Positions 51,900 to 61,114 are shown, counted from the first letter of the stretch. The stretch: 64,000 nucleotides of DNA from Caenibius tardaugens NBRC 16725 (GCF_003860345.1 NZ_CP034179.1:558001-622000), one strand, 5' to 3'. The notes: generated from the letters alone by a model not told the origin. A program made the numbers and translations.

Positions 51900-52571
51900 T
51901 CAGTGCATCAGGAAAATGAGGAGAAACATCGGGATGATCACACCGGCGCCGACAATCGGCCAGGTGGACCGCCGTTTTTTGGCGTGCAGTTGCAGCAACA
52001 GAAACCCGGTCAGGCTAAAGATGATGCAGGCAACGGCGAAAATATCGAGAAACCACGACCATGCCGTACCGGTGTCACGCCCTTTGTGCAGGTCGTTGAA
52101 ATAGGCGATCCAGCCGCGATCCGTATCCTCGAACGTGACATCGCCACTTGCCCGATCCACCGAAACCCACGCATCGCCGCCGGGCCGTGGCAGGGCCACA
52201 TAGAGATCGTCATCATTCCATTCGGGCTTGCGGCCCTTCATGCTGATGTCGAGTTCGCCTTCAAGCCATTGCGCAACCGCCGCAGGAACCGGTGCTTCGC
52301 CAGCCCCCTTCTCCAGAGTGGGGAGCAGGGCCGCGGGCAAAACCCGCTCCTCGTTCGTGACGACAGCACTGCTTTCGATGGACGCCGCGTGATTGAGCGT
52401 GATCCCGGTGATCGCAAACAGCAACATGCCGACAAGACAGATTGCACTGCTCATCCAGTGCCACGTGTGGAACTGGCGAACCAGAAAAGGAGGGATGCCG
52501 CGCTTCTTTGCCGGTCTGGATGCTGCCGCACCCTTCCCGCGCGAACGCGGCGCACTAGATTGCATGTCCAT
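51900..52571 (-). CDS. PepSY-associated membrane protein (putative transmembrane reductase)
   Basis: A 223-residue protein with a PepSY-type domain between two membrane regions. The first helix follows FHTWHWMSSAICLVGMLL (about 33-55) and the others lie near 172-222 (WSWFLDIFAVACIIFSLTG then VGAGVIIPMFLLIF). His residues at both ends (FHTWHW, LNHAAS, LQLHAKK) could ligate heme. The PepSY segment contains VSVDRASGDVTFEDTD. Such proteins move electrons across the inner membrane in ferrisiderophore-reduction systems. First gene of the operon that ends with apbE; a weak Fur-like palindrome lies 42 bp upstream. Confidence 0.87.
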   Translation of the reverse strand: MDMQSSAPRSRGKGAAASRPAKKRGIPPFLVRQFHTWHWMSSAICLVGMLLFAITGITLNHAASIESSAVVTNEERVLPAALLPTLEKGAGEAPVPAAVAQWLEGELDISMKGRKPEWNDDDLYVALPRPGGDAWVSVDRASGDVTFEDTDRGWIAYFNDLHKGRDTGTAWSWFLDIFAVACIIFSLTGFLLLQLHAKKRRSTWPIVGAGVIIPMFLLIFLMH

Positions 52572-52612
52572 CGGAATCGGAACCCACTTGAATTGGATGT
52601 CGGGTGAGCTAA

Positions 52613-52635
52613 TTGCGAATAAAGTGCAATAGCAA
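52613..52635 (-). promoter_or_regulatory. weak Fur-like palindrome before the PepSY gene
   Basis: TTGCGAAT (52613-52620) and AATAGCAA (52628-52635) form an imperfect inverted repeat similar in arms to the TGCGA-type boxes at 54897, 58511 and 58783. It lies 42 bp before the PepSY start. It overlaps nothing but the short gap after the histidine kinase gene. Confidence 0.35.
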
Positions 52636-52642
52636 ATTTGTG

Positions 52643-54019
52643 TCAGTTTGTATCGTTAGACCGCACAGGACCGACATCGGGGGCCGCTGGCAGCGAAAAG
52701 TGCACGGACAATCCTCCTGATGCAGCGGTGCCCAGCACGAGTGTTCCACCCTGCCGTTCCACGATCCGCTGAACAATCGACAACCCCAGCCCGGCCCCTT
52801 GCACATGGTTGTGGTCGGGCACCTGATCCAGCCGATGAAATGGCTGCAACGCCTCGGCCCGCTTCGCTTCAGGAATGCCCGACCCATCGTCATCGACGGC
52901 AATCTCCACCCGGATACGATCAGCACCGGATAATCTGACCTCGATCCGGTTCGCATAACGGCGGCTGTTGTCGATCAGGTTCTGCAGAACACGCGTCAAT
53001 GCGGCCGAGCGGGTATGCAAGGTGAGCGTTTCCGGGCCTATATAATGGACATTAGCCCCCATATCGGCCGCATCATCGACGATTGTGGATACGAGCACGG
53101 CCACATCGAGCAAACGTGGCGGCTCGTCCTCGCCGCTGCGGACATAGGCCAGCGTCGCATCGATGAACCGCTCCATCGCGGCAAGATCGTCGCCTATCGC
53201 CTCTTTCTGTTCTTCGCCTTCCAGCATGGCCGTGCGCAGGCGCAAACGCTGTATCGGTGTGCGCAGATCGTGCGAAACGGCGATAAGCGCCTGCGTGTTG
53301 TCTTCGATCATGCGCAGGAGGCGGCTTTGCATCGCGGCGAATGCGGCGCCCACGCGCCGGACTTCGTGCGGGCCCGATGGCGTGATCCGCGCCGCGTGAT
53401 TGCGCCCGGTCTCGTCCGCCGCCTCGGCCAATTCGCGCAAGGGACGGATCAGCGTCCGCACGAGGCCCAGCGCCACGCCAAACACCAGCAGCATCAGCAG
53501 CACATGTGCCAGAATTTCAAGGCTAAACGGCAGGGGGGCGTTGAGATAGGCGCTGACGCGAAACGACAGATAGGTACCGTCCTTCAGCCGCAGCACACCC
53601 ATGAGATCGCGCGAACCACCCCCGGCGGTGGGCAGCAGGCTCAAGCGCATTTCCCGCCCCGACAGAGCGGGAACGAAATCGAGCAAGCGGGCGCGCATGG
53701 CGGCCAGTTGCGGCTGGGCCGCACTGTGATCGGTTACGACACTGCGCGGCACCCAGTTGAGCGCCAGCCCCTCCACCTCAAGCGCGCGAACAAGCGCCAC
53801 GCGCTCCGGCAAGCTGGCATTTTCCGCAATTTTCGCCGCGCTGTTGATCTGTTCCGCGATATGTCGGGTCTGCTCTACCGAAACCAGTTCGCGCGATTGC
53901 CAGCGATGGAGGGCGAAATTTCCCAGTGCTTCCAGCAAAACCGCGCCCAATAAGACGATGGCGATGCGGGTGACCAGGCCAGCGCCGCGCGCCTTATCCC
54001 GCCCACCCTGTTCCGGCAC
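52643..54019 (-). CDS. sensor histidine kinase (HAMP type)
   Basis: A 458-residue membrane sensor kinase. A first helix (about 16-35) and a second (about 168-190) bracket a periplasmic domain of about 130 residues. HAMP follows (ADETGRNHAARI), then the H-box AVSHDLRTPIQRL with His250, the N-box NLIDNSRRYANR, and the G-boxes DDDGSGIP and GAGLGLSIV. It phosphorylates the response regulator encoded directly upstream (2 bp gap). It lies between a receptor gene and the reductase operon, so I infer that it senses a siderophore or metal state. Confidence 0.94.
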   Translation of the reverse strand: MPEQGGRDKARGAGLVTRIAIVLLGAVLLEALGNFALHRWQSRELVSVEQTRHIAEQINSAAKIAENASLPERVALVRALEVEGLALNWVPRSVVTDHSAAQPQLAAMRARLLDFVPALSGREMRLSLLPTAGGGSRDLMGVLRLKDGTYLSFRVSAYLNAPLPFSLEILAHVLLMLLVFGVALGLVRTLIRPLRELAEAADETGRNHAARITPSGPHEVRRVGAAFAAMQSRLLRMIEDNTQALIAVSHDLRTPIQRLRLRTAMLEGEEQKEAIGDDLAAMERFIDATLAYVRSGEDEPPRLLDVAVLVSTIVDDAADMGANVHYIGPETLTLHTRSAALTRVLQNLIDNSRRYANRIEVRLSGADRIRVEIAVDDDGSGIPEAKRAEALQPFHRLDQVPDHNHVQGAGLGLSIVQRIVERQGGTLVLGTAASGGLSVHFSLPAAPDVGPVRSNDTN

Positions 54020-54021
54020 GA

Positions 54022-54858
54022 TCAGGACCCCGTCACATCCGCTGCAAACATATAGCCCACGCCGCGGATTGTGCGGATCAGCGCGTTCTTGTTGCGGTTT
54101 CCGCTAAGCTTGCGGCGCAAGCGGCTGACCAGCACATCGATGCTGCGATCGCTGGGGTTGCCAATGCGATGGCGCACCAGTTCGATCAGGCGTTCGCGCC
54201 CGATAGTGCGTTGCGGATGGCGCAGCAGGGTCTGCAAGAGATCATGTTCCGCTGCGGTCAGCGAGACTTCCGCCTTTGATGGAGCCAGCAATTCACGGCG
54301 TTTCGGAAAATAGCTCCAGCCAGCGAAATCCAGTCGCGTGACAGAGAAGGCTTCGGGCGGAATGCGCGATTCCCCTGCCCTGCGCAACAGCGCCCGGACA
54401 CGGGCCAGCAGTTCGGAGCGGCTGAACGGTTTGGCGATATAATCGTCCGCACCGGTATCCAGCCCCGCCACGCGATCGGCCTCCAGCCCACGCGCGCTGA
54501 CGATGATAATCGGAACCTTGCTATATTCGCGAATGCGGTTGCAGAGGATCAATCCGCTTTCGCCCGGGAGCATGATATCGAGCAGGATCAGATCGATCGG
54601 GCTGGACCCGCGATCCGCCATGATGCGGAACATCTCTTCCCCATCGCCCACACCTGTCGCTTCGTAACCGTTTTCGATCAACAGGCGGGTCAGCAATGCC
54701 CGCAAGGGGGGATCATCCTCGACCACGATGATGTGCGGAACAGGCTCCGCCCGGAAATCGACCTGATCGTCGGACACCGTATCTTCAGGGCTTCCCCACA
54801 CTGCAGCGGCACCCGATGGCGTCAGAAACCGGCCATCATCGCCATTTCGGGAAACCAT
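54022..54858 (-). CDS. OmpR-family response regulator
   Basis: A 278-residue response regulator. The receiver domain (about 42-155) has the acidic pair EDD, the phosphorylation site Asp94 in LILLDIMLPGESG, and Lys in YIAKPFSRSE. The C-terminal winged helix (about 185-270) has LTAAEHDLLQTLLRHPQR and DRSIDVLVSRLRRKL. About 40 residues precede the receiver, so the true start may lie later than ATG 54858; longer frames upstream overlap the receptor gene and are rejected. It is 2 bp before the kinase gene. A TGCGA-type palindrome lies 39 bp upstream. It probably controls the adjacent receptor and reductase genes. Confidence 0.93.
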   Translation of the reverse strand: MVSRNGDDGRFLTPSGAAAVWGSPEDTVSDDQVDFRAEPVPHIIVVEDDPPLRALLTRLLIENGYEATGVGDGEEMFRIMADRGSSPIDLILLDIMLPGESGLILCNRIREYSKVPIIIVSARGLEADRVAGLDTGADDYIAKPFSRSELLARVRALLRRAGESRIPPEAFSVTRLDFAGWSYFPKRRELLAPSKAEVSLTAAEHDLLQTLLRHPQRTIGRERLIELVRHRIGNPSDRSIDVLVSRLRRKLSGNRNKNALIRTIRGVGYMFAADVTGS

Positions 54859-54896
54859 TTGTAACAAGGCCCTAGCTCCATCATCGCCCCAATGAA

Positions 54897-54911
54897 TGCG
54901 ATTTACTCGCA
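54897..54911 (-). promoter_or_regulatory. Fur-like 7-1-7 palindrome before the response regulator
   Basis: TGCGATTTACTCGCA has TGCGA and TCGCA arms in a 7-1-7 layout, 39 bp before ATG 54858. Similar boxes lie at 58511 and 58783 before other genes of the island. Confidence 0.4.
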
Positions 54912-55018
54912 ATAATACCCTATGACGGGATTCCCCCGATCCCGCAATGCACTTGCCCGGACGGGCATGCGCGACCGAAGCCAATGCCCCGGTCGCGCAA
55001 TCCCTTTCACAGAGCCGA

Positions 55019-57394
55019 TCAGAAGCGCGCGTTGACGCTGATCCAGTAGCTGCGGGCCTTGTCCTTGTTGTTATAATCGTCCGTGTATGTGGGGGTGTAC
55101 GAACCGTCGCCGTTGGCCACAAACGTGTGCTGGTAGCTGGTGAAGTCCCGGTCCAGCAGGTTGTTTACCCGCCCGCTGAGCGTAAGGAAATCGGTCAGGC
55201 GATACTGCACACCCAGATGCAGCACTTCGTAGCCCTTGTAGTACAAGTGGCTGCCATCGACGCCGAGGCCACGATAACGGCTTGAACGATGCTCTGCCGT
55301 GAGTTGCGTGCTGAGCCCTTCGGTGATCTGCCAGTTGATCGTGGCGTTCGCCATGTGCTTGGCCGTGTTGGTCAGCGGCTGGCCCTTCTCCGTCCCGCTG
55401 CGCTGCTTGCTGTCGGTGTAGGTGTAGTTGGCGCGCAGCGTTACCCCTTCGAGAATCTTTAACCGCCCCGCCACTTCAACACCCCGGATGCGGGCCTTGT
55501 CGACATTGACCGGGGCATTGATCGTCCCGCCCAGACCAAGCACTTCCCAGTAATCGCCCAGATTGGCGCAAGGCCGCACGAAATTGGTTACCGCACAGGG
55601 GCGGACACTGGTCGTGTCGATCTTATCTTTGAAATCGTTCTGGAAGACCGTGAGGTTGAGGCCACTGTCAGGCGTCGGATTCCAGTACAACGCGACTTCG
55701 CTGTTCACACTGGTTTCCGGCTTCAGATCGGGGTTGCCGATCATCGGGCTGGTACCCTGACCACCAAAACCACGAATCCCGTCATAGAGATCGGTCGTCT
55801 TCGGGGTCTTGTAACCGGTGCTGACCCCGCCCTTCAGGGTGAGGGTCGGATTGATATTGTAGACCGCATAGAGGCGGGGGCTGAAATGGCCGCCAAACAT
55901 GTCGTGGCGATCATATCGCAATCCGCCGGTAATCGTCAGGCCATCAACCGGGGTCCAGTTATCTTCCGCGAACAGCGACCAGATCTTGTGCTTCTGCACA
56001 CCCTTGATGCCATCGGCGGATTCTTCCAGCCCGAACACCCCGTCTTCCAGTTCACCATTGATATATTGGCCGCCGACGATGAAGTGGTGCTTTCCGCCGA
56101 AGCCTTCAACCGGGATATCCAGCCGGGCGTCCAGCGTGAACTGGCGGCTTTCCAGCTTGCGCAGCGGACGCGGCAGGAAGGTTTCTTCCGCCAGCGCGCG
56201 GCGGGCAGCCGTGCTGAGCCCCGCATAGGCGCCGGTGCCGCTGTACATCTGCTGGAGATGGACACGCTCCGCCACGGAGAATGGCATCGTGCGGCCCTTG
56301 TTGTTGGTCGCCACGTAAGCCAGCGACACAAAGCTGCGGCCGAAGCCCCATTCGCCCTGATGGGTCACCGACCAGTTAAGACGGTCGAAGACCTGCTTTT
56401 CGGTGTAGCCGACACGCGGCTGCACGACGCCTGCCGTAGCCCGCCAGATACTGTCAATGCCGTCGAGCGTACCCAGCGGATAGCTGATGGCGCCGGTTTC
56501 TGCGTCAACGGTTGGCGTATTGTCGTAAGACTGTCGCGAATAATCGATGTCGAAGACAATGCTCTGATTGTCGGCAGGCGTCAGGCTGAGCGAACCGCCA
56601 ATGCTCCGGTTAATATTGCTGACCGTCTTGCCCCCACCGCCGAAGCCCAGTGCACGCAGATGGGTCGTCCCTGCCGGATCGATCACCGGGGTATAATCCG
56701 GTTCCGAAGCATAGCGTTTGTAGATCGAGCCACGCAGCGAAAGGCCCAGGAGCCCCGGAACGATCGGCCCGCGAACGGCCGCGTCGAACGTCATATCGTC
56801 ACCGAAATCGCTCTTTTCCTGGATGCTGCGGCCGAATGTGGCCGACCCGGTCCAGCGGTCCGCGACCTTCTTGGTGATAATGTTGATCACACCCCCAAGC
56901 GCATCCGCACCATAAAGCGTCGACGCCGGTCCGCGGATCACCTCGATCCGCTCGATCGCATCCAGCGGTGGTACGTGGTTGAACTGGTTGCCGCCGAAAT
57001 CGTTGGGGTAGATGTCCCCGTGGTTGTTCTGACGTTTGCCATCGATCAGCAGCAGCGTGTATTCTGCGCCCATCCCGCGAATGCTGATAGTGCGCTGGCC
57101 GGTCTTGTCCGACGTTTCCCCGACGTCGACACCTTCCAGATCGCGCACGGCGTCGATCAGCGTGATATAGGGGCGCTGTGTCAGTTCCTCCGCCGTGATG
57201 ACGCTGATGCTGGCTGGCGCATCGGTGATTTTCTGTTCGAAACCCGCTGCCGTAACCACGATCTCGCGCCCATCGCGCAACTGTGTCTCAGCGCCCTCGT
57301 TCGCATGGGCCGTACCACAGCCCATCATCGCGAGCACGATCATGCTCGCCCCAGCCACCCCATGTCGCGACATCTTCGATTTTTGCTGACGCAT
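55019..57394 (-). CDS. TonB-dependent siderophore receptor (FepA/CirA type)
   Basis: A 791-residue outer-membrane receptor. The signal peptide (to about residue 31, AHA) is followed by a TonB box REIVVTAAG near 43-51, then a plug of the colicin I / FepA type (DLEGVDVGE, TISIRGMGAEYTLLLIDGKRQN, IERIEVIRGPASTLYGADALGGVINIITKK). The barrel ends in the aromatic VNARF. Its length (about 760 mature) fits catecholate siderophore receptors such as FepA and CirA. It is encoded beside tonB and the two-component system. A Fur-like box lies at 57415-57429, 21 bp before its start. Confidence 0.93.
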   Translation of the reverse strand: MRQQKSKMSRHGVAGASMIVLAMMGCGTAHANEGAETQLRDGREIVVTAAGFEQKITDAPASISVITAEELTQRPYITLIDAVRDLEGVDVGETSDKTGQRTISIRGMGAEYTLLLIDGKRQNNHGDIYPNDFGGNQFNHVPPLDAIERIEVIRGPASTLYGADALGGVINIITKKVADRWTGSATFGRSIQEKSDFGDDMTFDAAVRGPIVPGLLGLSLRGSIYKRYASEPDYTPVIDPAGTTHLRALGFGGGGKTVSNINRSIGGSLSLTPADNQSIVFDIDYSRQSYDNTPTVDAETGAISYPLGTLDGIDSIWRATAGVVQPRVGYTEKQVFDRLNWSVTHQGEWGFGRSFVSLAYVATNNKGRTMPFSVAERVHLQQMYSGTGAYAGLSTAARRALAEETFLPRPLRKLESRQFTLDARLDIPVEGFGGKHHFIVGGQYINGELEDGVFGLEESADGIKGVQKHKIWSLFAEDNWTPVDGLTITGGLRYDRHDMFGGHFSPRLYAVYNINPTLTLKGGVSTGYKTPKTTDLYDGIRGFGGQGTSPMIGNPDLKPETSVNSEVALYWNPTPDSGLNLTVFQNDFKDKIDTTSVRPCAVTNFVRPCANLGDYWEVLGLGGTINAPVNVDKARIRGVEVAGRLKILEGVTLRANYTYTDSKQRSGTEKGQPLTNTAKHMANATINWQITEGLSTQLTAEHRSSRYRGLGVDGSHLYYKGYEVLHLGVQYRLTDFLTLSGRVNNLLDRDFTSYQHTFVANGDGSYTPTYTDDYNNKDKARSYWISVNARF

Positions 57395-57696
57395 TCCTTA
57401 GCCCCGATTCATATTGATACTAATTCTCAAAAGCGAGGGTCGGGTAGAAGTCAGCACGTCAACCCGTCAATGGCGAGAACGCAATTGCGAGCGACGAGCA
57501 ATACTTTGTTACAATTCACCGCGCTCGGCACCGGGCCCGACGGGTCCGCGAACAGCGGCGTTGGCGGGTGCGGGCGGGCACCGGGCAAGCTGGATGGGCT
57601 GCCGAACGGGGGCGGAGAGAATAGCCATCTGCTGAACAGGGCATTTCAGGCAGCGCGGAGGGCGCCAGACGGATCACGCGCGCCTTGGGGAGAACC
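57395..57696. other. 302 bp intergenic region between tonB and receptor genes
   Basis: The receptor-proximal end holds the Fur-like box (57415-57429). The rest is GC-rich with a repeated GGCACCGGGC (near 57526 and 57583). I saw no convincing terminator for tonB and no small gene. Confidence 0.5.
57415..57429 (-). promoter_or_regulatory. Fur-like box before the receptor gene
   Basis: TGATACTAATTCTCA is a 7-1-7 inverted repeat close to the classical Fur box arms (TGATAAT and ATTATCA), 21 bp before the receptor start. Four of the seven arm pairs are symmetrical. Confidence 0.5.
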
Positions 57697-58503
57697 TCAA
57701 TCCGCCAAAACGAAGGGAATTTCGAACACACCCTTCACCATGGCTGGCTTGCCATCCTGAACGTAAGGGGCCCATCGCCATTTGCGCACGGCCGACAAGG
57801 CGGCCTGATCCAGCCGTTCGAACCCGCTGCTGCGCGCCACAGAAATGGTCGCCACACGCCCATCCAGGCCGAGCGTTAGCGCAAGCAGCACTGTACCCTG
57901 TTCCCGTTTCCGGCGGCTTTCCGTTGGGTAACGGGGCGGAGCGCCTGACAGCAAGCGCACTGACAAATCGGAAACCTGCACCACACTTGGCGGTGCAGGC
58001 GCCGCAACAGCAGCCGGTGCGACGGGCGCGGGAGCTGGCGCAGCCAGCAGCGTGGGCGGCTGGGGCGTTGGATCAGGCGTTGTCGCCACTGTCGGCTTTT
58101 GCACGAGCATGATTGGCGTAACGGGCGCCACCACGGCGGGGCGCGACTGCGGCGGCGTATCGGGTGATGGCGGCGGAGGCGGAGGCGTCAGATTGACCAC
58201 GGTGAGCCGTTGCTCCCGCTTTTCGGCTGGCGCATCCGCACGAATATAGAGCACGCCAGCCAATGCTATCGCGTGCAGCGCCGCAGTTACGACAATCGCC
58301 GACAGGTTGACGCTGCGCCCCTCGCCATAACGGCCGCTGGCGGCCCTGTTGCCTACAACCCCGGACGCGATTGGACGCGCATCGGCCAACTCGCCCGCAA
58401 CAGCAAGGCGTGCCGCAGGAACCGGCATGATCGCGTCATCACTTTGAATGTCTGCGCCGTCGAACATGGATCGTACTTCCTCAATGGAATTCGCGTTAGA
58501 CAC
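57697..58503 (-). CDS. tonB: energy transducer TonB
   Basis: A 268-residue TonB protein. A cytoplasmic tail of about 65 residues is followed by a membrane anchor (IVVTAALHAIALAGVLYI), a long Pro-rich spanner (PPPPPPSPDTPPQSRP and later PTPQPPTL), and the C-terminal TonB domain (about 180-268) with PPRYPTESRRKREQG, GTVLLALTLGLDGRV and GFERLDQAALSAVRKWRW. It transfers energy from the inner membrane to outer-membrane receptors. The N-terminal tail is longer than usual, so a later start is possible (ATG in EEVRSMF). A TGCGA-type palindrome lies 8 bp upstream of ATG 58503. Confidence 0.93.
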   Translation of the reverse strand: MSNANSIEEVRSMFDGADIQSDDAIMPVPAARLAVAGELADARPIASGVVGNRAASGRYGEGRSVNLSAIVVTAALHAIALAGVLYIRADAPAEKREQRLTVVNLTPPPPPPSPDTPPQSRPAVVAPVTPIMLVQKPTVATTPDPTPQPPTLLAAPAPAPVAPAAVAAPAPPSVVQVSDLSVRLLSGAPPRYPTESRRKREQGTVLLALTLGLDGRVATISVARSSGFERLDQAALSAVRKWRWAPYVQDGKPAMVKGVFEIPFVLAD

Positions 58504-58510
58504 AAATTAA

Positions 58511-58525
58511 TGCGAGTCAATCGCA
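58511..58525 (-). promoter_or_regulatory. Fur-like 7-1-7 palindrome before tonB
   Basis: TGCGAGTCAATCGCA has TGCGA and TCGCA arms in a 7-1-7 layout, 8 bp before ATG 58503. A second inverted pair (TTGCG-CTAA-CGCAA) follows at 58533-58546. Confidence 0.45.
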
Positions 58526-58749
58526 AATATCATTGCGCTAACGCAAATTGCACGCATTTAACTGAAAAGCCGGCGTTTCATCGCGCGCAACGTCCCGAAC
58601 AGCCTGCATCGATCGAAGAATCGAGGCGCGCTGCTTCACCGGATTACGGACCTGCGTGAACACCGAACACAGAGGAGGCTGATTCCACCCCTCCCTGCAT
58701 CATTTTCCCAGCTTATGGCAATTTTACGAAAACAGGGACTTGCCTTTAT

Positions 58750-58797
58750 TGCGAATCATGATCATTAGCGTCCAAGCTCAATTGCGAAGCGTTCGCA
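58750..58797 (+). promoter_or_regulatory. two Fur-like boxes before the Fiu-type receptor
   Basis: The 19-mer at 58751-58769 (GCGAATCATGATCATTAGC) matches the classical Fur box GATAATGATAATCATTATC at 14 of 19 positions. A second box at 58783-58797 is the palindrome TGCGAAGCGTTCGCA. Both lie 32-79 bp before the receptor start at 58829, where a Fur repressor site would be expected. Confidence 0.6.
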
Positions 58798-58828
58798 TAT
58801 AAACGTACAGCACTATCAGGGGGTCACC

Positions 58829-61042
58829 ATGACACACAAAAAAGCCGTACCATCTTTCCTCGCTCTGACCTGCTTCGGGGTCATGGCTTCGCCCGCACTG
58901 GCGCAGGATTCAGCGCAAGACGCGAACCAGCGCAGCCTAGGCAGCGTGACCGTGACGGACACGGCAATTGAGGAAGGGTTCAAGGCGGATCAGGCATCGT
59001 CCCCCAAATACACCCAGCCATTGCAAGACACCCCGCAGACCATTCAGGTGATCACGAAGGACCTGTTTTTGCAGCAGGGCGCCACGACCCTTGCCGAAGC
59101 GCTGCGTAACAGCCCGGGCGTCGGCACGTTCTATGCCGGTGAAAACGGAAACACCGCCACTGGCGATACGATCTATATGCGCGGTTTCGACAGTTCGAGC
59201 AGCATCTTTGTCGATGGCGTGCGCGATATGGGCTCGATCTCCCGCGATGTGTTCAATACCGAAGCTGTAGAAGTTCTGAAGGGCCCGGCCGGTACCGACG
59301 TGGGCCGCACTTCCCCGACCGGCGCTATCAACATGGTCAGCAAACGCGCCAAACTGGACAACAGCGTGTCCGGATCAACCACGATCGGCACCGACAACCA
59401 GAAGCGCGCCACGGCGGATATCAATCAGACCATCGGCGCCAATGCCGCGTTCCGCCTCAACGCGCTGTGGGATGACAGCGACGTTCCGGGCCGCGACCAC
59501 GTGAAGAACAAGCGTATCGGCATTGCCCCATCGATCGGCATCGGCATCGACACGCCGACCCGCGCATACCTGAATCTGCTCTATGTCGACCAGGACAACA
59601 TTCCGGATGGTTTCGTCCCGACCATCGGCCTCAAGACATGGTCACCGCAAGTCAATCAGAGCAAGCTCATCGGTCAACCGGTTGATTCAACCAATTTCTA
59701 TGGCTCGCGTAGCGATCATGACGATGTCACCGCCAAGATGGCGACGCTGATCCTCGAACACGATTTTTCGGACAAGGTGAAGCTGACCAACATCACGCGT
59801 TGGGGCCAGACGAAGCAGGATTATCTGCTGACCGCGTTTATGACCACGGGGGCCAATACCGCCTATACCAACGTCAACGACCTTTCGACCTACACCATCG
59901 CACGCAGCACGCCGACAGTGAAGGACGTCAAGAACCAGGTCCTGACCAACCAGCTTAACCTGCGAGCGGATTTCGCCACAGGCGCGGTTGAACACAGCCT
60001 CAGCGCAGGCATCGAACTGACTCAGGAAAAGTACAAGTCCTATGGCGTAACGGCCACAAACAACCTGACCAGGGCCAATCTCTACAATCCCGACTGGAAC
60101 ACGGCCGGCAGCTATACTGTGGTTCGCAACGGGTTGGACACGACCGGCCAGACCGATACCCAGGCGTTCTACATCTTTGACACCGCGAAGTTTTTCGACG
60201 GCAGCCTGCTGATCACCGGCGGTATCCGCGTGGACAATTACCAGACCAAGTATCGCTCCCCCACGCTCAAGCTGAAGGACAAGGGTACGCTGTTCAACTG
60301 GAAGCTGGGCGCGGTCTACAAGCCGGTCGAACCGGTCAGCCTCTATGTGAACTACGCCGTTTCGCAGCAGCCCCCGGGTGGCGCGAACTTCACGCTCAGC
60401 AGCGCCCTCAACAACGCCGCCAACCCCAACATGGACCCGCAAAAGGCCAAAACTTTCGAGGCCGGGATCAAGTGGAGCGCGCTGGGTGATGCCCTGTCAT
60501 TGAACGCCGCAGTGTTCCAGACCACCGTCTATAACGAAATCAACAGCCAGATTCTGGACGATGCAGGCAATCCAACCCAGACCGGCAAGAAACGGGTGCG
60601 CGGGATCGAACTCAGCGCGGTTGGCCAGATCACCGATGCCTGGTCGATTTCGGGCGGTTACAGCTACCTCGACACCAAGGTTACCGAAGGCCCCAACGTT
60701 GCCGCCAATGGGTCAAACGAATTGACCTACACCCCTGACAACGCGTTCACTGTGTGGAGCAACTATCGCTTCCCGTTCGGGCTGGAACTGGCAGGTGGCG
60801 TTCGCCACACCGGTGGCCTGCGCAAGGGCACCGACGGTGCGGTGGGCACGCCGCAGTACACCAAGGGCTATACGGTGGTTGATCTGATGCTGGCCTATCA
60901 GGTCACGGACAACATCAAGCTGCGCGTCAACGCCAACAACCTGTTCGACAAGGAATACATCGCGTCGATCAACAAGAGCGGGTACCGCTACACGCCGGGA
61001 ACGCCGCAAACATTTCTGTTCAGCGCGGACTTCAGCTTCTAA
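58829..61042 (+). CDS. TonB-dependent siderophore receptor (Fiu type)
   Basis: A 737-residue receptor of the Fiu/catecholate siderophore group. A signal peptide ends near PALAQ, and the plug carries QDTPQTIQVITKDLFLQQ, LRNSPGVGTF, YMRGFDSSSSIFVDGVRD and VEVLKGPAGTDVGRTSPTGA. The barrel ends in FSADFSF. Fiu-like receptors take up iron-catecholate monomers such as dihydroxybenzoylserine, often with the PiuC hydroxylase encoded next to them, as here. The gene has two Fur-like boxes upstream and a GGGGG-type ribosome site. It is separated from piuC by a terminator hairpin and a 72 bp gap. Confidence 0.94.
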   Translation: MTHKKAVPSFLALTCFGVMASPALAQDSAQDANQRSLGSVTVTDTAIEEGFKADQASSPKYTQPLQDTPQTIQVITKDLFLQQGATTLAEALRNSPGVGTFYAGENGNTATGDTIYMRGFDSSSSIFVDGVRDMGSISRDVFNTEAVEVLKGPAGTDVGRTSPTGAINMVSKRAKLDNSVSGSTTIGTDNQKRATADINQTIGANAAFRLNALWDDSDVPGRDHVKNKRIGIAPSIGIGIDTPTRAYLNLLYVDQDNIPDGFVPTIGLKTWSPQVNQSKLIGQPVDSTNFYGSRSDHDDVTAKMATLILEHDFSDKVKLTNITRWGQTKQDYLLTAFMTTGANTAYTNVNDLSTYTIARSTPTVKDVKNQVLTNQLNLRADFATGAVEHSLSAGIELTQEKYKSYGVTATNNLTRANLYNPDWNTAGSYTVVRNGLDTTGQTDTQAFYIFDTAKFFDGSLLITGGIRVDNYQTKYRSPTLKLKDKGTLFNWKLGAVYKPVEPVSLYVNYAVSQQPPGGANFTLSSALNNAANPNMDPQKAKTFEAGIKWSALGDALSLNAAVFQTTVYNEINSQILDDAGNPTQTGKKRVRGIELSAVGQITDAWSISGGYSYLDTKVTEGPNVAANGSNELTYTPDNAFTVWSNYRFPFGLELAGGVRHTGGLRKGTDGAVGTPQYTKGYTVVDLMLAYQVTDNIKLRVNANNLFDKEYIASINKSGYRYTPGTPQTFLFSADFSF

Positions 61043-61062
61043 CCATAGTCGGGCATTAAACG

Positions 61063-61096
61063 ACGGCGGGAGGACAACCTCCCGCCGTTATTCTTT
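61063..61096 (+). terminator. terminator after the Fiu-type receptor
   Basis: ACGGCGGGAGG (61063-61073) pairs perfectly with CCTCCCGCCGT (61078-61088) around ACAA, followed by TATTCTTT. It lies 20 bp after the receptor stop and 19 bp before piuC, so it may reduce but not abolish piuC expression. Confidence 0.8.
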
Positions 61097-61114
61097 CAAC
61101 CACTGGATATTGGT

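Noticed and set aside
51900-52571. DRASGDVT in the PepSY protein as a flavinylation motif
   Set aside because: It lacks the Ala and the final Ser/Thr in place; the text is the usual PepSY strand pattern of Asp followed by a Gly turn.
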